Part shown: positions 9,764 through 18,500 of the stretch, piece after piece
Numbering within the stretch: the first letter of the stretch is position 1
Layout of the letters: every line of letters starts with the position of its first letter
Assembly: GCF_011392075.1 (NCBI RefSeq)
Contig: NZ_JAAJBV010000001.1
Coordinates: forward strand, 248,001 to 312,000
Source of the DNA: Flavobacterium celericrescens
GTDB taxonomy: Bacteria > Bacteroidota > Bacteroidia > Flavobacteriales > Flavobacteriaceae
Length of the DNA: 64,000 nucleotides
Direction of reading: 5' to 3'
Position numbers and translations under genes: made by a program
The notes under the pieces: model-generated
What the model was told of the DNA's origin: nothing
Databases searched by the model: none
What the model saw: the letters and a program-made list of their open reading frames with translations, nothing else

Positions 9764-9791
9764 TTTATTTTTAGACAAAACTAAAAATAAA
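9764..9791. promoter_or_regulatory. Putative DtxR/MntR-type operator (11-bp perfect inverted repeat)
   Basis: TTTATTTTTAG (9764-9774) and CTAAAAATAAA (9781-9791) are perfect complements around ACAAAA. The core TTTAG-N6-CTAAA resembles binding sites of DtxR-superfamily regulators. The TonB-receptor -7 element TAGTTTTG (minus strand, 9776-9783) lies exactly at its centre, so bound protein would block that promoter. Binding is inferred, not shown. Confidence 0.6.
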
Positions 9792-9802
9792 ATATTTAGC
9801 AA
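9776..9802 (-). promoter_or_regulatory. Promoter of TonB-receptor/crtY operon
   Basis: Minus-strand TTG (9800-9802), 16-base spacer and TAGTTTTG (9776-9783) approximate the Bacteroidota consensus. The leader to the ATG at 9760 would be only about ten bases. Confidence 0.5.
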
Positions 9803-9808
9803 TCTAAA
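9795..9808. promoter_or_regulatory. Second TTTAG-N4-CTAAA inverted repeat
   Basis: TTTAG (9795-9799), CAAT, CTAAA (9804-9808). It has the same half-sites as the neighbouring operator but a 4-base spacer. It covers the -33 side of the receptor promoter and lies upstream of the regulator's own -7 element. Confidence 0.45.
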
Positions 9809-9817
9809 AAAAGAACA

Positions 9818-9825
9818 TATATTTG
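9818..9825 (+). promoter_or_regulatory. -7 element of the DtxR-type regulator gene
   Basis: TATATTTG matches TAnnTTTG exactly. The start codon at 9842 is 16 bases on, so the transcript would have a very short leader. The two TTTAG/CTAAA repeats lie just upstream, consistent with autoregulation. Confidence 0.55.
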
Positions 9826-9841
9826 TCGAAATAAATCGATT

Positions 9842-10489
9842 ATGACCATTTCTGAAGAAAATTATATTAAAGTTATCTATCATTTGTCGTTGGTTTCTCC
9901 AAAAGGCGTTAATACGAATGCTATTGCTGGGATGTTAGATACAAAAGCATCATCTGTAACAGATATGATGAAGAAACTTTCGGATAAAGATTTGGTAAGT
10001 TATCAGAAATATCAAGGCGTTACTTTAACAGATAAAGGTTTACATTCTGCAAAAATGATTGTGAGAAAACACCGTTTATGGGAAGTTTTTCTAGTAGATA
10101 AATTAGGCTTTTCTTGGGATGAAGTACACGAAATTGCAGAAGAATTGGAACACATCAAATCCGAACAATTAATTAATAAATTGGATGCCTTTTTAGGGTT
10201 TCCTGTGGCTGACCCACATGGAGATCCTATTCCAGATGCAAAAGGTGTGATTAAGAAAATTGAAAAACAATTGTTATCCGAAGTTGAAATTAACGCTTCA
10301 TTTCATTGTGTGGGCGTGAAGGATTCCTCTACCGATTTTTTAAAATATTTAGACAAACAAAAAATCGCATTAGGTTCTATTGTAAAAGTAATCGACAAAG
10401 AAGATTTTGATGATACTTTAACTGTAGAAATCGATGGAAAACGCTTGACTATTTCGAATAAAATTGCTAATAATTTATATGTACAATAA
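9842..10489 (+). CDS. Metal-dependent transcriptional regulator, DtxR/MntR family
   Basis: Cytosolic DNA-binding repressor that senses Fe(II) or Mn(II). Seen: N-terminal winged helix (about residues 1-65, starting MTISEENYIKVIYHLS), a dimerisation and metal-binding middle with HRLWEVFLVD and HEIAEELEHIKSEQL, and the family signature FPVADPHGDPIP near residues 120-131. A C-terminal FeoA/SH3-like part follows. The 215-residue length is typical for three-domain members. It is divergent from the TonB receptor, and the ZIP transporter gene starts 2 bases after its stop. Iron versus manganese sensing cannot be told from this reading. Confidence 0.92.
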   Translation: MTISEENYIKVIYHLSLVSPKGVNTNAIAGMLDTKASSVTDMMKKLSDKDLVSYQKYQGVTLTDKGLHSAKMIVRKHRLWEVFLVDKLGFSWDEVHEIAEELEHIKSEQLINKLDAFLGFPVADPHGDPIPDAKGVIKKIEKQLLSEVEINASFHCVGVKDSSTDFLKYLDKQKIALGSIVKVIDKEDFDDTLTVEIDGKRLTISNKIANNLYVQ

Positions 10490-10491
10490 TT

Positions 10492-11310
10492 ATGTTTGAT
10501 ACAATAATCCATTTTTTTGAAAGCATTGATCCTATTTTAGCGGCATTATTAGCTACAACTTTTACATGGGGATTAACCGCATTTGGTGCTTCGTTCGTAT
10601 TCTTCTTTAAAAACATGAATCGAGTGGTTTTAGACGGAATGCTTGGTTTTACAGGGGGCGTTATGGTTGCGGCTAGTTTTTGGAGTTTATTAGCGCCTGC
10701 AATTGAAATGAGCAAAGGAGATGGTTTTGTAAAAGTAATTCCTGCTGCTGTGGGATTTATGTTGGGAGCTGTTTTTATTTTTGGATTAGACAAAGTATTA
10801 CCGCACTTACATATCAATTTTAAAGAGACTGAAGGAATTAAATCTCCATGGCAACGCACTACCCTTTTGGTTTTAGCTATTACGTTGCACAATATTCCGG
10901 AAGGATTAGCGGTGGGTGTTTTGTTTGGTGGTGTAGCTGCAGGAATTCCAGAAGCTTCAATTGCTGGAGCAGTTACTTTAGCTATTGGAATTGGAATTCA
11001 AAATTTCCCAGAAGGAATTGCAGTTTCAATGCCCTTAAGAAGAATGGGGATGAGCCGTTGGAAAAGTTTTATGTATGGTCAATCGTCTGCAATTGTAGAG
11101 CCTATTGCTGGAGTTTTAGGAGCAGTTGCGGTTACTTTTTTTACTCCAATATTACCTTATGCTCTAGCTTTTGCAGCTGGAGCCATGATTTTTGTAGTAG
11201 TGGAAGAAGTTATTCCAGAAACACAACAAGATAAAAACACTGATATAGCAACACTAGGTTTTATCGGCGGATTTATTGTGATGATGACATTAGACGTAGC
11301 TTTGGGTTAA
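10492..11310 (+). CDS. ZIP-family divalent metal transporter
   Basis: Inner-membrane transporter importing Zn, Fe or Mn. Seen: about eight hydrophobic segments, the metal-site helix HNIPEGLAVG, and its partner QNFPEGIAVSMPL, as in GufA/ZupT-like members. The length of 272 residues is typical. It starts 2 bases after the DtxR-type regulator stop, so it is co-transcribed with it. Its stop codon overlaps, tail to tail by 4 bases, the stop of a small Cys-rich gene on the other strand. Confidence 0.92.
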   Translation: MFDTIIHFFESIDPILAALLATTFTWGLTAFGASFVFFFKNMNRVVLDGMLGFTGGVMVAASFWSLLAPAIEMSKGDGFVKVIPAAVGFMLGAVFIFGLDKVLPHLHINFKETEGIKSPWQRTTLLVLAITLHNIPEGLAVGVLFGGVAAGIPEASIAGAVTLAIGIGIQNFPEGIAVSMPLRRMGMSRWKSFMYGQSSAIVEPIAGVLGAVAVTFFTPILPYALAFAAGAMIFVVVEEVIPETQQDKNTDIATLGFIGGFIVMMTLDVALG

Positions 11311-11435
11311 TGACACGCACAATCGTCGCCACAAGGCTTTGACTTTTTAGTGCGCTTTTTCCAAAAGAATTTTTTTATTAAGAACCCTATTGCAACAGCC
11401 AAAGACAAGTAAACTAAGATTTGTTGTATATCCAT
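11307..11435 (-). CDS. FeoB-associated Cys-rich membrane protein (42 residues)
   Basis: A short ORF found by reading the minus strand after the feo genes. It has one N-terminal membrane helix (MDIQQILVYLSLAVAIGFL), then a Lys/Arg stretch, and ends in PCGDDCACH, with three Cys and a terminal His. This is the layout of the small proteins often found behind feoB in Bacteroidota; a role in receiving or passing Fe(II) on the cytosolic side is inferred. It begins 4 bases after the stop of the poly-serine protein gene and is the last gene of the feo cluster. Confidence 0.85.
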   Translation of the reverse strand: MDIQQILVYLSLAVAIGFLIKKFFWKKRTKKSKPCGDDCACH

Positions 11436-11439
11436 AATT

Positions 11440-12270
11440 TTAAAAATATATTCCAGCACCTATTGTGATAAAATTATAACTTGGAGATGCTATTTTTAAA
11501 TGTTCATAACCCGCTGAAAAAAAGTAATTCTTTTTATGATATTTCCCTCTAAACTCAAAAGAATTCACAGATAATCCATTTATCTTACTCAATTGAAATG
11601 CACCATTAAAACTTATATTTTTAAAAGCAAAAACATCAGTATTCAATCCATAGGAAATTCCTGCTTTGTTTACTTCGTTTCCAATATAAGTTGCTCCAAG
11701 CGTCCATCCAATATTAAACTTTTTAAAACGAATTCTATCATATGCAAAATTAAATTGAAACATAGATAAATTATCATATTCATTTGTGAAAATATTTTTC
11801 TCTATCAACTCTCTATAATCTGCTTGCAAATAAAAATATTGAAAAGGTCTAATTTTAGCCTTTAAATGATTCCCAAAAGAAGTATTACTACTATACAGAA
11901 AATGATTTTCTATATCAAATCGCATTTTATTATTTCTTTGAATACTATCTCCATCACGAACAAAATTACCAGATTCACCATCAAAATAAGGATATTTAGA
12001 AAGAGAATTATACAAATGATCTTCATTTCTATAATCTCCTATTGTTGAATAAAAACCGACGTATAAAAATCCTTCAGCCAGTAAACCTACCAGCCCGAAA
12101 TCATTAGAACTAGAAGAACTTCTTGAAGATGATGAAGACGATGAACTACTACTTGATGAAGAACTTGATGAACTTCCTGCATTCAACTCTTTTTTTGATT
12201 TGTCAATTTTCTGAGAAAAAGTGGTGTTTAATGTTAAGGCAAATAAAAGTATAAGTAATGTGTTTTTCAT
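11440..12270 (-). CDS. Predicted outer-membrane beta-barrel protein with poly-serine linker, feo cluster
   Basis: No family recognised. The N-terminus MKNTLLILLFALTLNTTFSQ is a signal peptide. It is followed by KIDKSKKELNAG and then 22 serines interrupted by one Arg (residues about 33-55). The remainder is rich in alternating aromatic/polar strands and ends in GAGIYF, as in outer-membrane barrels. The serines use mixed codons (AGT, TCA, TCT, TCG), so the tract is not a simple nucleotide slippage repeat. It sits between feoB (40 bases upstream) and the Cys-rich gene (4 bases downstream), which implies a link to iron uptake. Function unknown. Confidence 0.75.
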   Translation of the reverse strand: MKNTLLILLFALTLNTTFSQKIDKSKKELNAGSSSSSSSSSSSSSSSSSRSSSSSNDFGLVGLLAEGFLYVGFYSTIGDYRNEDHLYNSLSKYPYFDGESGNFVRDGDSIQRNNKMRFDIENHFLYSSNTSFGNHLKAKIRPFQYFYLQADYRELIEKNIFTNEYDNLSMFQFNFAYDRIRFKKFNIGWTLGATYIGNEVNKAGISYGLNTDVFAFKNISFNGAFQLSKINGLSVNSFEFRGKYHKKNYFFSAGYEHLKIASPSYNFITIGAGIYF

Positions 12271-12309
12271 CTGTTTTAGTTTTCTCTATTTAATCAAAAA
12301 CTATGCCTT

Positions 12310-14418
12310 TTATTTTAAAACTTGATATGCAATTAATGCTGTTAGATATGCAAAACCACTCATGAATACTAATTGAACTATAGGCCATTTCCAAGAATTT
12401 GTTTCTTTTTTTACTATAGCCAACGTAGAAATACATTGCATTGCAAAAGCGTAAAAAAGCAATAACGAAATTCCTGTTGCAAAATTAAATACTTTATTTC
12501 CAGTTATTGGATGCACTTCAGCTGCCATTCTGTTTTTAATCGTAGTTTCTTCATCACTATGACTTCCAACGCTATATATGGTGGCTAATGTTCCTACAAA
12601 AACTTCTCTTGCTGCAAATGAACTTACTACTGCAACACCTATTTTCCAATCATAACCAAGCGGTTTAATTACTGGTTCTATCGTTTTTCCCATGTAACCT
12701 ATATAGGAATTTTCAAGTTTATAGGCATTTACTTTATCCTCAATTAAAGAAGGATTTAGCTTGATGTTTTTCGATTGAAGTTCGGCTACTACATTTTTTT
12801 CTGCATTATTAAAATCATCACTTAATCCATGGGAACCCAAATACCATAGGATAATAGAAAGCGCTAAAATAATCTTTCCAGCACCTGTTACAAATGCTCT
12901 TGTTTTTTCTAGCACATTAATTCCAACGTTTTTAAACATTGGAATTTTATAGCTTGGCATTTCTACAACAAAATAAGATTTACAATTTAACTTTAAATAT
13001 TTATTAAGTATAAAGGCAGAAAAAATTGCCATTCCAAATCCTAATAAATATAAAGTCATTAACGTTAATCCTTGTAAACTTAAAAAGCCCAACACTCTTT
13101 TTTCGGGAATAATTAATGAGATTAATATAGCATAAACAGGCAATCGCGCTGAACAAGTTGTAAAAGGAGTTACTAAAATAGTAATTAATCGTTCTTTCCA
13201 ATTTTCAATATTTCTTGCGCCCATTATAGCTGGAATCGCACATGCTGTTCCTGAAATTAAAGGGACAATACTTTTTCCAGACAACCCAAATCTTCGCATA
13301 ATTTTATCCATCAAAAAAACCACACGACTCATATATCCACTTTCTTCTAAAACGGAAATAAATAAGAATAAAAATGCTATTTGTGGAATAAAAATTACGA
13401 TGCCGCCAATTCCAGGAATAATTCCTTCGCTAATTAAATTTGTGAACTCTCCTGCAGGTAAATTTTGCTTTGCGAGTGAACTAAAATTAGCAAAAGTTTC
13501 GTCAATAAAATCCATTGGAATGCTACTCCAATCAAATAAAAATTGGAAAATCAACATCAAAATTCCGAAGAAAATTACATAACCGAAAATTTTATGTGTC
13601 AGAATTCTGTCGATTTTTGCACGAATATCGGATGCTTTTGAAACATCTATTTTTTGACCTATTTTTAGCGTATCATTAATAAACTGATAGCGTTTTATAG
13701 TTTCTTTTTGTTGTAATCTTTTTAAATCGGCATGCGATTTCGTAAATGAACTTTTAATTTCGTTTCTATCCAAGTTTAAGAAATTAACATCTTGCGTAAT
13801 CACTAACCAAAGCTTATATAACAACTGATTTGGAAAAGCTCTTCTTAAATTATTAAAATAATCTGGATCAATTGAAGACGCGTGCAAACAAGGTTCTGTA
13901 GAAAGTGTTTCGTAGTTTAAAATTAGGTTTTTAAGATTTTCAATCCCTATTTTTTTTCTTGAACTTACTAATGCAATTTTAGTTTTTAATTCTTTCTCAA
14001 GAATCGGAATATTTAATTCTATTCCTTTTAATTGCATTCTATCAGCCATGTTAATGACTAAAATGGTTGGTATTTCTAAATCTTTAATTTGGGTAAAAAG
14101 AAGTAAATTTCGCTTTAAATTTTCAACTTCTGTAACTACAACGGCTACATTTGGAAAATCTTCATCATTTTTATTTAGGAGCAGTTCAATTACTACATTT
14201 TCATCAATTGAACTAGCATTTAAACTGTATGTTCCTGGCAAATCAATAATTTTTGCTTTAACACTATCAGATAATTTACAAACACCTTGTTTTTTTTCAA
14301 CAGTAATTCCTGGATAATTTCCTACTTGTTGATTTAAACCAGTAAGCTCATTAAAAACAGATGTTTTACCCACATTTGGGTTTCCAATTAAAGCAACTTT
14401 TATAAGATTTGAACTCAT
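12310..14418 (-). CDS. feoB: Ferrous iron transporter FeoB
   Basis: Inner-membrane Fe(II) importer with a cytosolic GTPase domain. Seen: G1 GNPNVGKT (residues 12-19), G3 DLPGTYSL and G4 NMADR in the N-terminal domain; then a helical spacer and two Gate-type membrane halves (FIPQIAFLFLFISVLEESGYMSR region; SARLPVYAILI). The length of 702 residues is typical for the two-Gate form. It begins right at the feoA stop with no gap, so the two are coupled. A weaker operator-like repeat lies at the feoA start. Confidence 0.96.
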   Translation of the reverse strand: MSSNLIKVALIGNPNVGKTSVFNELTGLNQQVGNYPGITVEKKQGVCKLSDSVKAKIIDLPGTYSLNASSIDENVVIELLLNKNDEDFPNVAVVVTEVENLKRNLLLFTQIKDLEIPTILVINMADRMQLKGIELNIPILEKELKTKIALVSSRKKIGIENLKNLILNYETLSTEPCLHASSIDPDYFNNLRRAFPNQLLYKLWLVITQDVNFLNLDRNEIKSSFTKSHADLKRLQQKETIKRYQFINDTLKIGQKIDVSKASDIRAKIDRILTHKIFGYVIFFGILMLIFQFLFDWSSIPMDFIDETFANFSSLAKQNLPAGEFTNLISEGIIPGIGGIVIFIPQIAFLFLFISVLEESGYMSRVVFLMDKIMRRFGLSGKSIVPLISGTACAIPAIMGARNIENWKERLITILVTPFTTCSARLPVYAILISLIIPEKRVLGFLSLQGLTLMTLYLLGFGMAIFSAFILNKYLKLNCKSYFVVEMPSYKIPMFKNVGINVLEKTRAFVTGAGKIILALSIILWYLGSHGLSDDFNNAEKNVVAELQSKNIKLNPSLIEDKVNAYKLENSYIGYMGKTIEPVIKPLGYDWKIGVAVVSSFAAREVFVGTLATIYSVGSHSDEETTIKNRMAAEVHPITGNKVFNFATGISLLLFYAFAMQCISTLAIVKKETNSWKWPIVQLVFMSGFAYLTALIAYQVLK

Positions 14419-14649
14419 TTAATTATCTTTTAAAACACTTATTTCTCTTGCGGTTTCCACACGAATAGCCACATGAGAATCGTTCACATTAAAATATAAT
14501 GGATCGCCAAAAGGTGCTACTTGAAGTAATGTAATTTTATTACCTGGCAAGCATCCCATCTCTAATAATTTTAGTGGGATTTCGTCTAAATTAACAGCCG
14601 TTATAGTTGCTGTTTCTCCTATTTTAAGAGCTGACGAATTAGTGTTCAT
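14419..14649 (-). CDS. feoA: FeoA, SH3-fold partner of FeoB
   Basis: Small cytosolic protein (76 residues) needed for FeoB-dependent Fe(II) uptake. Seen: GETATITAVN, LLEMGCLPGNKITLLQVAPFGDP and a C-terminal strand DSHVAIRVETAREI, the standard FeoA fold. First gene of the feo operon. Upstream are a TACTTTTG promoter element and a TTTAG-N6-TTAAA repeat between that element and the ATG. Confidence 0.93.
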   Translation of the reverse strand: MNTNSSALKIGETATITAVNLDEIPLKLLEMGCLPGNKITLLQVAPFGDPLYFNVNDSHVAIRVETAREISVLKDN

Positions 14650-14656
14650 TTTCTTA

Positions 14657-14672
14657 TTTAGATTGAATTAAA
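14657..14672. promoter_or_regulatory. Imperfect TTTAG-N6-TTAAA site at feoA start, possible DtxR-type operator
   Basis: TTTAG (14657-14661), ATTGAA, TTAAA (14668-14672) differs by one base from the TTTAG-N6-CTAAA core at the TonB-receptor promoter. It would overlap the feoA transcription start. One-base relaxations of such an AT-rich motif can occur by chance. Confidence 0.35.
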
Positions 14673-14675
14673 ATA

Positions 14676-14683
14676 CAAAAGTA
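14676..14683 (-). promoter_or_regulatory. -7 element of feo operon
   Basis: TACTTTTG on the minus strand matches TAnnTTTG, 27 bases upstream of the feoA ATG. A 12-bp palindrome TGATAATTATCA (14706-14717), reminiscent of half a Fur box, lies in the -33 region. Confidence 0.5.
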
Positions 14684-14729
14684 AAAATTATAAATTTAGA
14701 AAACCTGATAATTATCAATTTAATACCAA

Positions 14730-15428
14730 TTATTTTTGATTTTCAACTAACCAAATTATATCGGCAAGTAATTGTTGCATGTTTTTTACTTTTGGGTCAT
14801 CACTGGGTTGGTTTAGATTTGTTCCATCATAAAAACCGCGAATTCTTTTATTTTTGTCTACCAAAATAAAATTTTCGGTATGAACCATGTCATATAATTC
14901 TTCTGGTTTTCCAGTTTTTACAGCCAAATATGATTTTCTTGCTAAGTAATAAATTTCCTTTTTATCTCCGGTTACTAAATTCCAACGTGAATCATCCACT
15001 CCTTTTTTAATGGCATATTTTTTAAGTACTTCTGGAGTATCAATATCTGGAGTGACAGAAAAAGACAAAAGTTTTACGCTTGGATATTTTTTTAATTGCT
15101 TTTGCAACCAAACCATATTATCGGTCATTTTTGGACAAATCGTTGGGCAAGTAGTAAAAAAGAAATCCGCTACATAAATAGTGTTTTCATAATCTTTCTG
15201 TGTAATTATTTTCCCATTTTGATTGGTAAAAGCAAAGTCAGCAATTTTATGGTCGATGCCAATATGTTGCACCGTAGAATCAACTAATTCAGGATTAATA
15301 TCTCTTGGTGAATATATTGGTAACATTTTTTCAGGAGTTTGTAAAGAATAAATTCCAAAAAAAATAGCTATTGACAAAATCAAAAAGACAATTATAAATG
15401 TTCTATATGGTTTCAGATATTTTAGCAT
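14730..15428 (-). CDS. SCO1/SenC-family copper chaperone or thiol reductase
   Basis: Membrane-anchored thioredoxin-fold protein that helps load the CuA site of cytochrome c oxidase. Seen: one N-terminal membrane helix (residues 10-28), the copper/redox motif CPTIC (Cys94, Cys98), and the distal His in MVHTENFILVD. The start MLKYLKPYRT was chosen because the ATG 15 bases further up coincides with the promoter -7 element (15441-15448). This gives 232 residues. It stands alone, with no oxidase genes nearby in the window. Confidence 0.9.
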   Translation of the reverse strand: MLKYLKPYRTFIIVFLILSIAIFFGIYSLQTPEKMLPIYSPRDINPELVDSTVQHIGIDHKIADFAFTNQNGKIITQKDYENTIYVADFFFTTCPTICPKMTDNMVWLQKQLKKYPSVKLLSFSVTPDIDTPEVLKKYAIKKGVDDSRWNLVTGDKKEIYYLARKSYLAVKTGKPEELYDMVHTENFILVDKNKRIRGFYDGTNLNQPSDDPKVKNMQQLLADIIWLVENQK

Positions 15429-15440
15429 TATATTTTTTTG

Positions 15441-15448
15441 CAAAAATA
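15441..15448 (-). promoter_or_regulatory. -7 element of SCO gene
   Basis: TATTTTTG on the minus strand. Its position over the upstream ATG decides for the downstream start codon. Confidence 0.5.
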
Positions 15449-15490
15449 AACATAATTAGGCTTTAAAGCCACTTCAAACGAACGTTAAAG

Positions 15491-15522
15491 TTGTAATATG
15501 TTGATTTTCTTTGCTATATTTG
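15491..15522 (+). promoter_or_regulatory. Promoter of T9SS propeller-protein gene
   Basis: TTG (15491-15493), 21-base spacer and TATATTTG (15515-15522) match the Bacteroidota consensus in both boxes and spacing. The ATG is at 15552. Confidence 0.6.
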
Positions 15523-15551
15523 TGAAATTTTACTATTTAACTACTACTAAT

Positions 15552-18500
15552 ATGACTAAAAATTACTTGATTGTTAGTTTATTGTGTTCCTTTTTAGGTT
15601 TTTCACAATTTAATCCTTCTGCCCCATGGATGGCTAACGTATCTACAGCACGAACTGGCGAAGCCACTATTGACGAATTGGTAACTTCATTTAACCAATA
15701 TTGGTCAACAAGAGACAAAAACGTTAAAGGTTCTGGTTACAAGCCTTTTATGAGATGGGAATACCATTGGAGAAGTTATACTAATGATCAAGGTTACGTC
15801 ATGTCATCTGATGAATTTTGGAATGCTTGGCGTCAAAAAAACATAGCGAAGACAAATAAAAATAGTGCTTTTTCATTGCCTGTAAGTAACTGGCAACCTG
15901 TAGGCCCTTTTACCCATACAAATACTGGCTCTTGGTCTTCAGGTCAAGGTCGTGTAAATACCGTTCATGTTGACCCATCAAATAGCAATATTGTTTATTT
16001 AGGTTCACCTGCTGGGGGAATTTGGAAATCTACAGACAATGGCTCAACATGGGCTCCACTTACAGATGAATTACCTCAAATAGGTGTTTCTGGAATAGCT
16101 GTTGATTACTCAAATTCAAATACAATTTACATAGCTACTGGAGACAAAGATGCAGGAGATTCATATTCGGTTGGAGTATATAAATCTACTGATGGTGGTT
16201 TAACCTGGAATGCAACTGGTACTATGGGAGGCTCTAACCCATCAAGAGCTGGTGATTTAATTATTCATCCCACAAATAATCAAATATTATGGTGCGCAAC
16301 AAATAACGGAATTTATAAAACTACAAATGGTGGTACTTCCTGGTCAAGTGTACAAACAGGTGATTTTTCTCAAGGTAGTATTCGATTAAAACCTGGAGAC
16401 CCAACAACTGTTTATGCTGTTTCTGACACAAATTTTTATCGTTCAACAAATTCAGGAACAAGTTTCACTCAAATCACTTTAGGATTACCTGCAACTTCTA
16501 GTAGACTTTTATTAGATGTAACACCTGCGAATGCAAATTACATCTATGTGCTGAGTGCTAATTCTAGCGGTGATATGCAAGGAATATATCGTTCTACTAA
16601 TTCAGGAACAAGTTGGACTAAAACCTCATCAAACGAATCAACAACTGGAGACGTTTTTGAGTCTAATCAATCATGGTATGATTTAGCATTAGCCGCTTCA
16701 ACTACTAATGCGGATGAAATTTATACGGGTTGTTTGAATGTTTGGAAATCTACTGATGGTGGAGCTACTGTAACCAAATTAAACAATTGGAGTTCGCCAA
16801 CGGCTCCATCGTATACTCATGCTGACATCCATTACTTAGGATTCCATGGAAGTAAACTTTTTTGTGGAAGTGATGGTGGAATTTATGTTTCAAACAATGG
16901 CGGAACAAACTTTACTGATTTAACAGCCGGTGTTCAAATTAGCCAATTTTATAAAATTGCTGTTTCAAAACAATCCGCTGCAAACATGGTGGGAGGATTA
17001 CAAGATAATGGTGGACACGCGTATAGTAGTGGTCAATGGAAAAATTATTATGGCGCTGACGGAATGGACACTGCTATAAATCCAAATAATCCAAATCAAT
17101 ATTATGGCTTTATTCAAAGTGGAGGAAGTCTTTACATAAGCAACAATGCTGGAAATGGAATTAGTGCTTCTGTTGGATCTCCTGGTGTTGATGGCAATTG
17201 GGTAACTCCTTTAATGGCTAACGCTGCTGGAGATTTATTTGCAGGCTATAACAACTTATACAAATTGGTTTCTGGAGCTTGGGTTCAACAAAACACAGGA
17301 ACCATTGGTACTGGTAATCTAGAACTAATTAGTATTGACCCATCAAATGACAATATTATGTATGTTGCTAATGGTTCTAGTTTATACAAAAGCACCGATT
17401 TAGGTATCACTTTTACAAATGTATATACAACCACAAGTAACATAACTTCTATAGAAGTTCATTCAACTGATAGTAATATTGTTTATATAACTACTCAAAG
17501 TACTTCTGGAGGTGTATTAAAATCTACAAATGGAGGAACATCTTTTGCTAATTTTTTCACAGGATTACCAAATATCGGTAAAAATATAATTGTGCATCAA
17601 GGAAGAAACACTGACAATCCTCTATATGTTGGAACTGATTTAGGTGTTTACTACAGAGATGATTCAATGTCTACTTGGCAAGCATTCGACACAAATTTAC
17701 CAAATGTGTCTGTAACCGATTTAGAAATAAACTTAGAAGACGCAAAACTTGTCGCAGCAACTTACGGAAGAGGTATTTGGCAAACAGATATTCCTATTCA
17801 AATTCCTGCAGATGATGTAAAATTTGTGAGTATTCAAAGTCCAGGTGTAAACATTAATTGTGGCGATACTGTTATTCCTCAAATTGAAGTTAAAAATAGC
17901 GGAACAAATCCAATCACATCGGTTACAATTAATTATACAATAGACAGTACACCAAATAGCTTTACTTGGAATGGTTCAATTGCACCAAATACAAATACTA
18001 GTATTAATTTACCTAGCGTTACTTTAACAAGAGGTGTACATACTTTAAATGTAACCACAACTATAACTAATGATGCCTATTCAGACAACAATAGTGGTTC
18101 CTCAACTTTTTATGTTAATGATGCTGGAACTGTTGGAGTGGTTAATCCTTTTACAACACCTTCCAATGCTTTAATTTCATACAATGATGGTGGAAGCGGA
18201 TCGCAATGGCAAAGAGGTATCAGAACAACTGGAGCTATGAGTTCTGCTGGTAATACAGTATACACAACAAATGTTACTGGAAATTATCCTAATGTAACTA
18301 AATCATACTTAGTATCTCAATGTTATAACTTATCAAATGTTATAAATCCTCAAATTAGTTTTGCAATGAAATATGATTTAGAGGTAAATTGGGATGTTAC
18401 TTATGTACAATATTCAACCGATTTTGGGGCAACATGGAATTTATTAGGAACTATGGATACTAATTGGTATAATAGTGACAGAACTCCTCTTACCACGGGA

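Noticed and set aside
9761..9883. Longer start for the TonB receptor (41 extra codons)
   Set aside because: The extension would cross the promoter and operator repeats and would put a non-signal sequence before an excellent signal peptide.
10467..10892. Open minus-strand frame of 141 codons opposite the ZIP gene
   Set aside because: It lies wholly against well-supported regulator and ZIP coding sequence, has no family-like motif, and is a codon-pattern shadow.
12110..12175. Poly-serine stretch as a possible frameshift or microsatellite artefact
   Set aside because: Serine is encoded by mixed codons (AGT, TCA, TCT, TCG), and the frame continues into a plausible barrel domain on both sides, so it is real coding sequence.
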